A stretch of DNA of 18,350 nt from Eubacterium sp. (GCA_029050995.1 JAIDLO010000029.1:1-18350), one strand, 5' to 3'; shown: positions 8,479 to 15,498, counted from the first letter of the stretch. Program-made: numbers and translations. Notes: generated from the sequence alone by a model not told the origin.

Positions 8479-8985
8479 TCAACCAATAATGCTTGTTAGT
8501 ATCGGATCTATCAAAAACGCACATAAAATAAAGGTGGTAATTAACACAGCGAGAACGCCACCAAAGGATACAAGTATCATTTTAACAGCTTTTATTCCGC
8601 TGACAACCCCTCTGTGGCATGTTTTTAAAATAAAAAAGGTAGAAACTGTCGGAACAAGAACGATTAAAATAACCTCAAACCAATATTCAAAAAATGTACC
8701 ATAGTTCATTGTAAATGCAAATACAGTAGCAATAATGATTAAAATAACGGATATAGGAATAGAAATGAAATAAAAACGCTTGCCTGCTCTTTCTTTATCA
8801 ATTTCTCCTGCATCATTTTTCGGAAGTTTAATCAAGGAAGCAATCCAGATTAGTACCATAGCAGGAAAAATTGCCACAGCCTGATATAATACAGAAAACA
8901 CAAGATAGCCTGAGCCTCCTGAAAAATTAGCCATATTAAACGGACGAACTTTTAAAATCTTATTCTTCTCTTTCTTATTTTTCAT
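8479..8985 (-). CDS. Small four-helix membrane protein paired with the radical SAM enzyme
   Basis: A 168-residue protein I do not recognise as a named family. The ATG at 8985 is chosen because AAGGGG (8999-8994) lies 8 nt upstream; a GTG at 8994 would add three residues but would overlap that site. A basic N-terminus (K-N-K-K-E-K-N-K) leads to P-F-N-M-A-N-F-S-G-G-S-G-Y, an unusual Gly/Ser/Asn-rich segment. Four hydrophobic stretches follow, near residues 28-48, 74-94, 98-122 and 135-160. Its stop overlaps the ribosome site of the radical SAM gene (9-nt gap), which argues for a joint function. It could be a membrane partner, exporter component or protein substrate of the enzyme; nothing visible decides between these. 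Confidence 0.75.
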   Translation of the reverse strand: MKNKKEKNKILKVRPFNMANFSGGSGYLVFSVLYQAVAIFPAMVLIWIASLIKLPKNDAGEIDKERAGKRFYFISIPISVILIIIATVFAFTMNYGTFFEYWFEVILIVLVPTVSTFFILKTCHRGVVSGIKAVKMILVSFGGVLAVLITTFILCAFLIDPILTSIIG

Positions 8986-9012
8986 AATAATCACCCCTTA
9001 AGGTCATTGTAT

Positions 9013-9041
9013 ATTATACTGTATGACAAGTAAATACAAGA
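9013..9041 (-). promoter_or_regulatory. Candidate promoter of the membrane protein-radical SAM operon
   Basis: TATAAT on the minus strand (9018-9013) is a perfect -10, about 28 bp before the ATG. The -35 region is poor: CTTGTA at 17 bp, or TTGTAT at 15 bp. Only the -10 is convincing. Confidence 0.4.
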
Positions 9042-9077
9042 AGCGTGCAATTTATACAAATTTAATATATGATAAGT

Positions 9078-9794
9078 TTAGCTTTTACTTTTAAAATCAA
9101 TACCCGCTAATTTTGCTTGTTTACACAAGTCTTTTGTTTGTAACTTATATTGTTTTCCGTCTTTTATAAAATAGGTTCCGCATTGTCTGAATTCAAAATC
9201 AACATTTTTTCTTACACATTGTTCTCTGATATCCAGCACCCAATTATAATTCAGCGGTCTTGCATTGATATCGGATTCTCCGCCGACAACAACCAATTCA
9301 ATATCATCAAGATACTTTTCAATATCTATTCGTTCTAACAACGGCTGTGCGGTTATACATTTATGCTTGATCGGCAAATCTTTAAATATGGATAATTTAT
9401 AATCAGCATTTTTCTGATTTTCAATCGTACAGCATACAACAACATTGTCATAGCCAGCATTCCAATCATTCGGAATACATTGCATAAACCGATCTATTCT
9501 CTTGGTCAGAAACAGAAAAGTACAGTCCTGTCTTTCCTTCATCATTTTCCAGCAGTCAGCTCTCCACGCATCTGCTTCTTCAATCAGAAAATCTGTAGAA
9601 AAACACAGATAAACAATTCCGGATTTCATTTTGTAATTGCCGTTTTTTAATTTCTCTAATGGCTTTTCAAAGTCTTTTGTCTTTACAATTTCATTTGTAT
9701 CTATATTTCTTTTTGAATCGCCCTTGTGAATATAGCAATGCAAACAGCCATCACTACATTTTTTGCATCCTCTCCAAGGATTCCACATTGCCAT
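9078..9794 (-). CDS. DUF5131 (phage Gp37/Gp68-like) family protein, radical SAM-like
   Basis: A 238-residue protein beginning W-N-P-W-R-G-C-K-K-C, the recognisable start of the DUF5131/Gp37Gp68 family found in phages and bacteria. C13-S-D-G-C17-L-H-C20-Y is a CX3CX2C motif that could bind a 4Fe-4S cluster. Later V-V-V-G-G-E-S and F-E-F-R-Q-C-G are also typical of the family, whose biochemical role is not well established to my knowledge. It is a single-gene unit with its own promoter and no phage neighbours. The ribosome site is weak: the best match, GAAAGG, lies about 14 nt before the ATG at 9794. A second in-frame ATG at 9788 is possible. Confidence 0.82.
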   Translation of the reverse strand: MAMWNPWRGCKKCSDGCLHCYIHKGDSKRNIDTNEIVKTKDFEKPLEKLKNGNYKMKSGIVYLCFSTDFLIEEADAWRADCWKMMKERQDCTFLFLTKRIDRFMQCIPNDWNAGYDNVVVCCTIENQKNADYKLSIFKDLPIKHKCITAQPLLERIDIEKYLDDIELVVVGGESDINARPLNYNWVLDIREQCVRKNVDFEFRQCGTYFIKDGKQYKLQTKDLCKQAKLAGIDFKSKS

Positions 9795-9830
9795 AATAAA
9801 TCACATAGCCTTTCCTATATTATAATTTTG

Positions 9831-9858
9831 ATTATACCATTATTAAAAACAAATGCAA
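9831..9858 (-). promoter_or_regulatory. Sigma-A promoter of the DUF5131 gene
   Basis: On the minus strand TTGCAT (9858-9853), a 16-bp spacer and TATAAT (9836-9831) form a good match to consensus, with a leader of about 30 nt to the ATG at 9794. Confidence 0.65.
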
Positions 9859-9900
9859 CATTAAGAATTCTAAACATCACATAAACTCAAAGAAAATAGC

Positions 9901-9929
9901 TTGCGAAAAGAATATAAATCTTGTATAAT
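9901..9929 (+). promoter_or_regulatory. Sigma-A promoter of the second carrier-LRR pair
   Basis: TTGCGA (9901-9906), exactly 17 bp, then TATAAT (9924-9929). Transcription would start near 9936, giving a leader of about 137 nt before the TTG start at 10073 that contains the hairpin at 9947-10046. Confidence 0.7.
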
Positions 9930-9946
9930 ATAATTGCTATAATTTT

Positions 9947-10046
9947 GCTGATTTTCATTTATACGGCTTTGCGATTGCCGATTAGCCAAACAAGAATTGA
10001 ACAAAATAGTTTTGGCTAGAGCAAAGCTGTGTATGCGGAAATCAGC
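9947..10046 (+). promoter_or_regulatory. Long imperfect hairpin in the 5' leader of the second carrier-LRR pair
   Basis: Outer arms 9947-9972 and 10021-10046 pair almost continuously over 26 positions: GCTGATTT with AAATCAGC, G-U-tolerant pairing between, and GGCTTTGC with GCAAAGCT. I count two clear mismatches. An inner 8-bp stem pairs TAGCCAAA (9983-9990) with TTTGGCTA (10011-10018) around a 20-nt loop. The structure ends about 14 nt before the GAGG ribosome site, and no T tract follows, so it is not a simple terminator. A leader regulatory RNA, an mRNA-stabilising structure or a degenerate small repeat are all possible. I do not recognise a known riboswitch. Confidence 0.6.
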
Positions 10047-10072
10047 AAACACAATGTAATGAGGTGAAAATT

Positions 10073-11842
10073 TTGAAAATCAATGTAAAAGAAAAGGTCG
10101 GAGAGGGCCTTTCCTATGCTAAATCGCGTTGGAGTAAGCCTGCAAAGGGCGAATACACCAACCTTCAGGAATTCCTCTCTTACTGCTTCGGTACAATGGG
10201 TATCTGCTCCTTTACATATCTTTGTAATGATGTAGTATCCTTTGCAAGCGGATATTTCTGCGGATCTATCATGGAAATCAAGCTTGCAGACTTTGCTACA
10301 ATTTCGGTTATTGCGCTTATAGTTAAGTACCTTACCCTTTATATCGAATCCATTTCAATGACCATTTTTGAAAACCTTGGTCATCTGACCAAGAAAAAAG
10401 CCAAGGTGGCAACGATTTCTTACCTTGCCTGCATAGCTGTTGGTATTATTTGCTACCTTATTCCGTCCGCACCATTTGAAGGCATCATAAAGGGTCTTCC
10501 ACAAATCTTTGGTAATATGTTTGTTGTTATGGGTGTAGGCGGTTTTGTAAACTGGTTCCTGCGTTCAAAGCTTTGCAAGAAGTATGGCCGTTATAAGCCA
10601 TTTATGATGATGTACGGTGTTCCGATTGCACTTGTAACCTGTGCAATGGTTTATGTACCAACAACACTTGATTACACAACCAAGATTGTTATTCTTCATC
10701 TTCTTGTAACACTCAGAAACAGATTCTCTGTTCTCTATTATGACACAGCATCCCCAATCGTTGCGCTCATCTCTCCGAACATGGTTGAGCGTCAGAAGTA
10801 TTACTCAATCGGCGGTATCTTCCTTGGCTTCCTTCGTTCACTCTTCAGAATCATATTCCCTATTCTTATTGTAGGAACAGGCGGATATCTTTCAATCAAG
10901 TCATACCGTGTATTCGTTCCTGTTCTTGCAATAGCAGGCGTTCTTCTTGGTTTGACATTTGCTAAGGTTAAGGAAAGAGTTGCTTCCAACACAGAGGTTG
11001 CACCTAAGATTGATTTCATGAAGAGTGCAAAATCACTTTTCTCAAACAAGTATTTCTGGATTATCAACCTTGCAACCGCATTCAACCTCTGGAATGGTCT
11101 TTCAGACGGCGTTATCAATTACATTTTCATCTACAACATGAGAATTGAATGGATTATCGGCTTCCTTAGTGTTATCGGTATTACAAGCGTAATCGGTAAT
11201 CTTATGACACCGATCCTTATCAAGAAATTTGAGAAGAGAACCTGTATTATCTTTATGCGTACAATCTGGGCTGCTATTACAGCTTGCTATCTTATTGCAA
11301 TTAAGCTTAACAGCGTTGTTCTTCTTGTTTTATTCATTTTCATCCGTTCAGCATTCTCAGCAGCAAGTAACGGTATTTCAAACAACCTTACTGCCGATGT
11401 TCTTGACTATCATCAGTGGAAAACAGGAGAAAGAGCAGATAACATTCAGAGTGTATTCAGCTGGATTACTACACCAATCGTTACACTTCTTGGTCTTGTA
11501 TCTCCTTTCGTTTTCGGCAAAGTCGGCTTCACATCAGACTGGGATGTTCTCTTCGACTCATCAATCTTTACACAGGTTATGAGCGCTCATGTAATCCTTA
11601 CAGTTACAGGTCTTATTATCTCAACACTTCCATTTATCTTCTACAACTACACCAAGGCAGACCACGACAGATATGTTGAAGAAATTGCTGAAAGAGAAGA
11701 CACAGCGAAGGCTGAGGCAATGGGCTTAACACTTGAGGAATACAGAGCAAGCCTTGAGGTAGAAGCTCAACAGGCTGAAACTGAAGCAGAAGCAGAGGCT
11801 GAAAATAATGAAACTATAGAAGAGGAGGTTACATCAGTATGA
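10073..11842 (+). CDS. GPH-like (MFS_2 family) membrane carrier, second paralog
   Basis: A 589-residue polytopic protein (about 12 helices), paralogous to the carriers at 2611-4422 and 12985-15153. I take the TTG at 10073 as start because GAGG (10061-10064) lies 8 nt before it; the GTG at 10064 overlaps that site. It carries W20-S-K-P-A-K, the shared N-terminal motif at the same position as in the first paralog. Late in the protein D-V-L-D-Y-H-Q-W-K-T-G-E-R-A-D-N is a clear match to the conserved MFS_2 segment. No Asp pair like the MelB cation site is evident in helix II. The cytoplasmic tail of about 60 residues is strongly Glu/Ala-rich. Its stop overlaps the LRR lipoprotein start (ATGA, 11839-11842), the same coupling as in the first pair. 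The transported compound is unknown. Confidence 0.85.
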   Translation: MKINVKEKVGEGLSYAKSRWSKPAKGEYTNLQEFLSYCFGTMGICSFTYLCNDVVSFASGYFCGSIMEIKLADFATISVIALIVKYLTLYIESISMTIFENLGHLTKKKAKVATISYLACIAVGIICYLIPSAPFEGIIKGLPQIFGNMFVVMGVGGFVNWFLRSKLCKKYGRYKPFMMMYGVPIALVTCAMVYVPTTLDYTTKIVILHLLVTLRNRFSVLYYDTASPIVALISPNMVERQKYYSIGGIFLGFLRSLFRIIFPILIVGTGGYLSIKSYRVFVPVLAIAGVLLGLTFAKVKERVASNTEVAPKIDFMKSAKSLFSNKYFWIINLATAFNLWNGLSDGVINYIFIYNMRIEWIIGFLSVIGITSVIGNLMTPILIKKFEKRTCIIFMRTIWAAITACYLIAIKLNSVVLLVLFIFIRSAFSAASNGISNNLTADVLDYHQWKTGERADNIQSVFSWITTPIVTLLGLVSPFVFGKVGFTSDWDVLFDSSIFTQVMSAHVILTVTGLIISTLPFIFYNYTKADHDRYVEEIAEREDTAKAEAMGLTLEEYRASLEVEAQQAETEAEAEAENNETIEEEVTSV

Positions 11843-12702
11843 AAAAAATAGTTAAAGCTTTAACTGTAATACTCACTCTTGCAGTTCTTGCAGCATCCTT
11901 TGCAGGGTGCTCTCAGAAGAATGACCAGAAGCTTGAATATAAAATTGAAAACAACGAAGTCATCATCACAGGATATACCGACTCTACAGAGAGAACAGAA
12001 ATTGTTGTTCCGGATGAGATTGAAGGCTACCCTGTAACTGAAATCGCTGATTTCAGCTTATTCAACGCTGATTCACTTACAAAAATTACAATCGGCAAGA
12101 ATGTTAAAACAATCGGCACATGGGCTATGACGAACAACCAGCGTCTTCAGGAGTTTGCTGTTGATAAGGACAATGAAAACTTTACGGCAGTAGACGGTAT
12201 CCTCTTCACAAAGGATATGAAAACCATTATTTATTATCCAAACTCCAAAGGAATAGAATACTCAAAATTCGGCGATCCGCTTCAAAGAGATTCTAAAAAA
12301 GACGATTTCAAGAAAATTGTATACACCATTCCTGAGGGTGTTGAAACAATCCGCTCCAAGGCATTCTATAAATGCTATTACATTGATAATGTTGTAATCC
12401 CTGACAGCGTTAAAACGATTGAAGAAAAAGCGTTCCACCGCTGCAGTGCACTTGCAACACTTGATTTGCCAAAGAATCTTGAATTCATCGGCAAGGATGC
12501 ATTTGCATACTGCGAGCTTATCGAAACAGCTACAATCCCTGCAACAATCAAAGAGATTGAGGATTATGCTTTCTTCAACTGCACAGGTATTAAGGTTCTC
12601 AACATAGAGGCTCCTGAGGCAAATATCAAGCAGGGCAAAAAGTGGAAGCCTACCAGCAAGGGTAAGGAAAACACAAATGTTGAGATTAACTGGGCAAAAT
12701 AA
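11839..12702 (+). CDS. BspA-type leucine-rich repeat lipoprotein, partner of the second carrier
   Basis: A 287-residue lipoprotein. The signal peptide has a basic start, a hydrophobic core and a lipobox F-A-G-C with C24 as the predicted lipid-modified residue, so it is held on the outer face of the membrane. The mature part has LRR_5/BspA repeats: I-P-E-G-V-E-T-I, I-P-D-S-V-K-T-I-E-E-K-A-F, L-P-K-N-L-E-F-I-G-K-D-A-F and I-P-A-T-I-K-E-I-E-D-Y-A-F. It also has V-D-G-I-L-F...Y-Y-P-N followed by a short non-repeat insertion, as in the protein at 4419-5654. The end, K-K-W-K-P then V-E-I-N-W, again matches that protein. AGGAGG lies 10 nt upstream within the carrier gene. A role in recognising ligand or surface for the carrier is inferred from gene coupling only. 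Confidence 0.88.
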   Translation: MKKIVKALTVILTLAVLAASFAGCSQKNDQKLEYKIENNEVIITGYTDSTERTEIVVPDEIEGYPVTEIADFSLFNADSLTKITIGKNVKTIGTWAMTNNQRLQEFAVDKDNENFTAVDGILFTKDMKTIIYYPNSKGIEYSKFGDPLQRDSKKDDFKKIVYTIPEGVETIRSKAFYKCYYIDNVVIPDSVKTIEEKAFHRCSALATLDLPKNLEFIGKDAFAYCELIETATIPATIKEIEDYAFFNCTGIKVLNIEAPEANIKQGKKWKPTSKGKENTNVEINWAK

Positions 12703-12773
12703 GCACGGTTTAGCTTGTAGTTTTGTCGGCTAAAAATCGGCATTGAAGTCCGGCAATAATACATCACAATTTT

Positions 12774-12798
12774 AAACAGCCGCTCTCTGCGGCTGTTT
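12774..12798 (+). terminator. Intrinsic terminator of the second carrier-LRR operon
   Basis: Perfect 10-bp stem AAACAGCCGC/GCGGCTGTTT with a TCTCT loop, followed by ATTTTTTAT. It lies 72 nt after the LRR stop codon. The stretch from 12703 to 12773 shows no gene. Confidence 0.9.
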
Positions 12799-12840
12799 AT
12801 TTTTTATGTAAAAGAGTATTCTTTTAGGCATAAAAAAATA

Positions 12841-12858
12841 CGAACACAAAAGTGTTCG
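12841..12858. terminator. Second, two-way terminator between convergent genes
   Basis: A 7-bp stem CGAACAC/GTGTTCG with an AAAA loop. On plus it is followed by CATTTTTG; on minus it is followed by a T-rich tract (complement of 12833-12839). It probably backs up the terminator at 12774-12798 and ends the minus-strand carrier gene. The remaining sequence to 12984 holds no gene that I can see. Confidence 0.75.
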
Positions 12859-12984
12859 CATTTTTGTCTAACCACTACAAAAAAGATGTATTTGGCAATT
12901 ATGTGTATGGATTTGAACCCTTTAACCAGAATTATTTATATATCATTTTCCTAAACATTTAGTTTGAAGATATATATTGCAATT

Positions 12985-15153
12985 TTAGACTGACACAGAT
13001 GCGGACTGTATATAGATTTCATTATACAGCTTTTCAATATCTGAAAGATGAGAGTAATTTTCTGCTTGTGTAAGAAGACTCTGTGCATTTTCATACACGG
13101 ATACTGCTCGATTATATACAGATGCAGCTTTTACATATGCCTTCAAATCACGTCTTGCCTTTAATGCGTCTGCAATTCCTTCTGTTTCTCTTCTTTGTAT
13201 TTCTTCCTTTTCAGCCTCATCCGGCTTCTTTATATAATCATATCCGTATTTGTTTATCAATTTTACGGTTGTCATTTTTGAACGCGCAAGTGCAATCGCG
13301 TCTGAGCGTATTTCACGCTCCTCCTTAGTTCCTTTGGGGAGAGCCCTTGCTGATTTGAGTTCACCTTTAGCATCCTCATAAAAATATACAGGGCCAAGTT
13401 CAACTATTTTTTCGGCTGCTTCAAGCTTAAGTTCATAACGCCGTGTTGAAAACTTTTCAAGTTCCTCAATAACTATGGGCATACTATCCATTTCTTTATT
13501 CATTCTAATCTGTCTTTTTATATCTGCTTTCGCTTCTCTGATTGCCTCTTTACGCTTTAACTGTTCGTTTGCGCTTGATTTAGGCATAGCCTTTGCTGCC
13601 GCAAGAGCAGATTTATCAACTTCCTTTTTTCCTGATTTTTTATATTCTGCAGCAGTATGAATTATATCCATGCCTTGCTGTAATTCATCATCATCAAGGG
13701 CACCGCATCCGTAATCCTCAAACATTGCACGGATTTTAAGAACATGAACATAACCCTTATGTTTGCTTTCTGTTAAATCATAGAAGAAGTAAGGAATTAC
13801 ATTTAATACTGCACCGATAATAGAGCATATAATAAGTACATGAAAGAGATTGTTTCTTATCACATCATTATAAAGAACATCATAATTATCTTTAACCCCC
13901 ATATATTCATATATCGAAGGAAGAACCAAACCGGTAAAAAATCCGATTACCGTGCCTATCACACCGAAAGATATAAATATTCCGTCAACACGCACACCTG
14001 TTTTCCACTGATGATAATCACGCATATCTGCATTTATGTTCGGAAGATAAATATTTCCAAATGTGTTGATAAAGTTATTGAGGAACATAAGCACACATAT
14101 CATCAGAAGATTTTTGTAAGAAAAATACAGTATTGCAAACAGTAGAATATTAAGTAGGTTACATCCGATTAAAAGATTTCTCTTTCCAAACTTTTTTATA
14201 AACAGCGGTGCAAGCAGCATAGACCAAAGAGAGGCATTCCCTACAACTGTATTTGCAATTCCCAACTGAGCTGCCTTTTCTCCATTAAATGCATAAACAA
14301 AAGACCATGAAAGAACTACATAGTATGCACCCTCAAGAAAGCCTATCCAAGCTGCGGAATTAATTATCCAGAAATACTTATTTTTTGAGACCTCTCTTAT
14401 TGAGTCAATAATACTTATATATTCAATTTTCTTTTTCGGAAGTATAAGTCGTTCCTTTACATGACGGAAAAATACCAGACTGACAATAAGTCCAACCACC
14501 GTAAATGCCGGATAGATTATACGATATGTTTTGATATTATTAAGTCCCCAAGTGAGACCTGCAATAGTAGGAATAACAAGATTTGTAATGCTCGGAGCCA
14601 GTGAAAATATGATTTGTGAAATACTCATTACTGTTGCTCTTTCCTGAGCATTCGGCGACACAATTTGCTGTATATATGCAAAGCTATCATTATATATTGA
14701 TAATACAAAAGATATTATTATAAAAAATATTTCAACAACAATGGCCTTTGTTATGTAGTCCCAGTTTTCAAACGGCAGCCATACAAATACAGTTGAAATA
14801 AGCACAATAGGGAATGGGCATATTTTCAAAAACGGAAGGAATTTACCGCCCTTCATTTTATGATTATCGTAAAACCAACCTCTGAAAATCCCAAGTGGTA
14901 TGCCTATGATATTTGCAACTATAAGCATTATTGACAGATCAAGCGGCTTTAGTCCGATACTTGCACCTACAAGGAAGTTCGCCGCATCAAGACCGATAAC
15001 AGTGGCGAGGGTTGTGGTCCAGTGTACACCGAATCCAGCCAGTCCGAGAGAAACAATTTCTTTATATGGAACATAGTTGTCCTTAGCCGGGTTGCTCCAA
15101 TATCTTTTTGCAGTTGTGATAGTATTACCTATCTTTTGTTTTACATTAGGCAT
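12985..15153 (-). CDS. GPH-like (MFS_2 family) carrier with long charged C-terminal extension, third paralog
   Basis: A 722-residue protein, larger than its two paralogs by about 120-130 residues. Residues 1 to about 455 are the polytopic carrier, with W19-S-N-P-A-K at the start and D-M-R-D-Y-H-Q-W-K-T-G-V-R-V-D-G near 378. In helix II, R-G-W-F-Y-D-N aligns with the MelB M-G-W segment, but the two cation-site Asp positions appear to be Gly. Residues about 456-722 are hydrophilic, rich in Glu/Lys/Arg/Ala, lack membrane helices and are probably alpha-helical or coiled-coil on the cytoplasmic side. The ATG follows AAGGGGAA. Unlike the other two carriers it has no LRR gene; its downstream neighbour is the convergent LRR lipoprotein of pair two. 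I found no convincing sigma-A promoter, though a 9-bp inverted repeat lies upstream at 15230-15267. Confidence 0.85.
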   Translation of the reverse strand: MPNVKQKIGNTITTAKRYWSNPAKDNYVPYKEIVSLGLAGFGVHWTTTLATVIGLDAANFLVGASIGLKPLDLSIMLIVANIIGIPLGIFRGWFYDNHKMKGGKFLPFLKICPFPIVLISTVFVWLPFENWDYITKAIVVEIFFIIISFVLSIYNDSFAYIQQIVSPNAQERATVMSISQIIFSLAPSITNLVIPTIAGLTWGLNNIKTYRIIYPAFTVVGLIVSLVFFRHVKERLILPKKKIEYISIIDSIREVSKNKYFWIINSAAWIGFLEGAYYVVLSWSFVYAFNGEKAAQLGIANTVVGNASLWSMLLAPLFIKKFGKRNLLIGCNLLNILLFAILYFSYKNLLMICVLMFLNNFINTFGNIYLPNINADMRDYHQWKTGVRVDGIFISFGVIGTVIGFFTGLVLPSIYEYMGVKDNYDVLYNDVIRNNLFHVLIICSIIGAVLNVIPYFFYDLTESKHKGYVHVLKIRAMFEDYGCGALDDDELQQGMDIIHTAAEYKKSGKKEVDKSALAAAKAMPKSSANEQLKRKEAIREAKADIKRQIRMNKEMDSMPIVIEELEKFSTRRYELKLEAAEKIVELGPVYFYEDAKGELKSARALPKGTKEEREIRSDAIALARSKMTTVKLINKYGYDYIKKPDEAEKEEIQRRETEGIADALKARRDLKAYVKAASVYNRAVSVYENAQSLLTQAENYSHLSDIEKLYNEIYIQSASVSV

Positions 15154-15229
15154 AAATAATTCCCCTTTCCTTCATACTATAACATAGAATTATATATAAG
15201 AAAAGCAGGAAATAAATAAAAGTAAAAAG

Positions 15230-15267
15230 AGGTAGGATGTACTACATAATTTGCAGGAATCCTACCT
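15230..15267. repeat. Inverted repeat AGGTAGGAT...ATCCTACCT
   Basis: Nine perfect base pairs (15230-15238 with 15259-15267) around a 20-nt spacer, followed on plus by a T/A-rich run. A third copy of ATCCTACC occurs at 15307-15314. The repeat lies about 80 bp upstream of the third carrier gene, so it could be an operator or a weak hairpin. I recognise no specific family. Confidence 0.5.
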
Positions 15268-15300
15268 TAAAAAATAAGCATTTAATAATGAAAATACAAA

Positions 15301-15338
15301 CTAAAAATCCTACCGACAAAAATCGACAGAATTTTTAG
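15301..15338 (-). terminator. Weak hairpin beyond the distal tRNA-end copy
   Basis: CTAAAAAT (15301-15308) pairs with ATTTTTAG (15331-15338), and CGA...TCG pairing is possible inside. On the minus strand it would follow the truncated tRNA 3' end at 15342, as a terminator follows a tRNA. The run of T after it is broken, so confidence is low. Confidence 0.35.
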
Positions 15339-15341
15339 TTA

Positions 15342-15359
15342 TGGCGCAGAAGGAGAGAC
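15342..15359. repeat. 18-bp direct copy of the tRNA-Ser 3' end
   Basis: TGGCGCAGAAGGAGAGAC here is identical to 15502-15519, the 3' end of the tRNA-Ser gene including its CCA. The copy stops at the T arm and is not part of a second tRNA. Duplicated tRNA 3' ends are the classic mark of tyrosine-recombinase integration at tRNA genes, but only 160 bp separate the two copies and no integrase gene is present. Confidence 0.8.
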
Positions 15360-15453
15360 GCTCCTCTTGCTATCGAAAGGTCCATCGGACCTTTCTCCCA
15401 AATTTTTGCAGCCTACGGCTTTAAAATTTGGAGCCACGTGTTCGAGTCTCTCC
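15352..15453. repeat. Folded multi-hairpin element beside tRNA-Ser
   Basis: About 102 bp with nested self-complementarity. The outer stem is GGAGAGAC (15352-15359) with GTCTCTCC (15446-15453). Next comes GCTCC (15360-15364) with GGAGC (15431-15435). Inside are two hairpins: GAAAGGTCC/GGACCTTTC with a 3-nt loop (15375-15395), and a longer one from CCAAATTTT to AAAATTTGG whose tip is AGCC/GGCT (15398-15431). The right end (15440-15453) is also an inverted 14-nt copy of the tRNA-Ser T arm. It could be a small non-autonomous element, an attachment-site remnant or a structured RNA. I do not recognise it as a known family. Confidence 0.65.
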
Positions 15454-15465
15454 ATTATAAGAAAC

Positions 15466-15498
15466 AAAAACGGATAAGCGCAAAGCTTATCCGTTTTT
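15466..15498. terminator. Intrinsic terminator of tRNA-Ser
   Basis: A perfect 14-bp stem (15466-15479 with 15485-15498) with a GCAAA loop and A/T ends that supply T runs in both directions. It begins 3 nt after the CCA end of tRNA-Ser on the minus strand. Confidence 0.88.

Noticed and set aside
7295..9000. A hidden short precursor-peptide gene next to the radical SAM enzyme
   Set aside because: The gaps on both sides (7295-7372 and 8986-9077) hold no start codon with a ribosome site leading to a Cys-, Gly- or Ser-rich short frame.
12905..12930. A minus-strand stretch reading GGGTTCAAATCC, resembling a tRNA T loop
   Set aside because: The flanking bases do not form a T stem, and there is no acceptor stem, anticodon arm or CCA end around it.
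13083..14145. Several plus-strand frames of 60-100 codons
   Set aside because: They are antisense to the third carrier, with no ribosome sites or recognisable motifs.
15352..15453. A possible second tRNA on the plus strand, suggested by GGAGAGA...TCTCTCC ends and TTCGAGT
   Set aside because: No D arm or anticodon arm can be drawn, and the T loop has no matching 5-bp stem. It fits better as an inverted tRNA fragment within a folded element.
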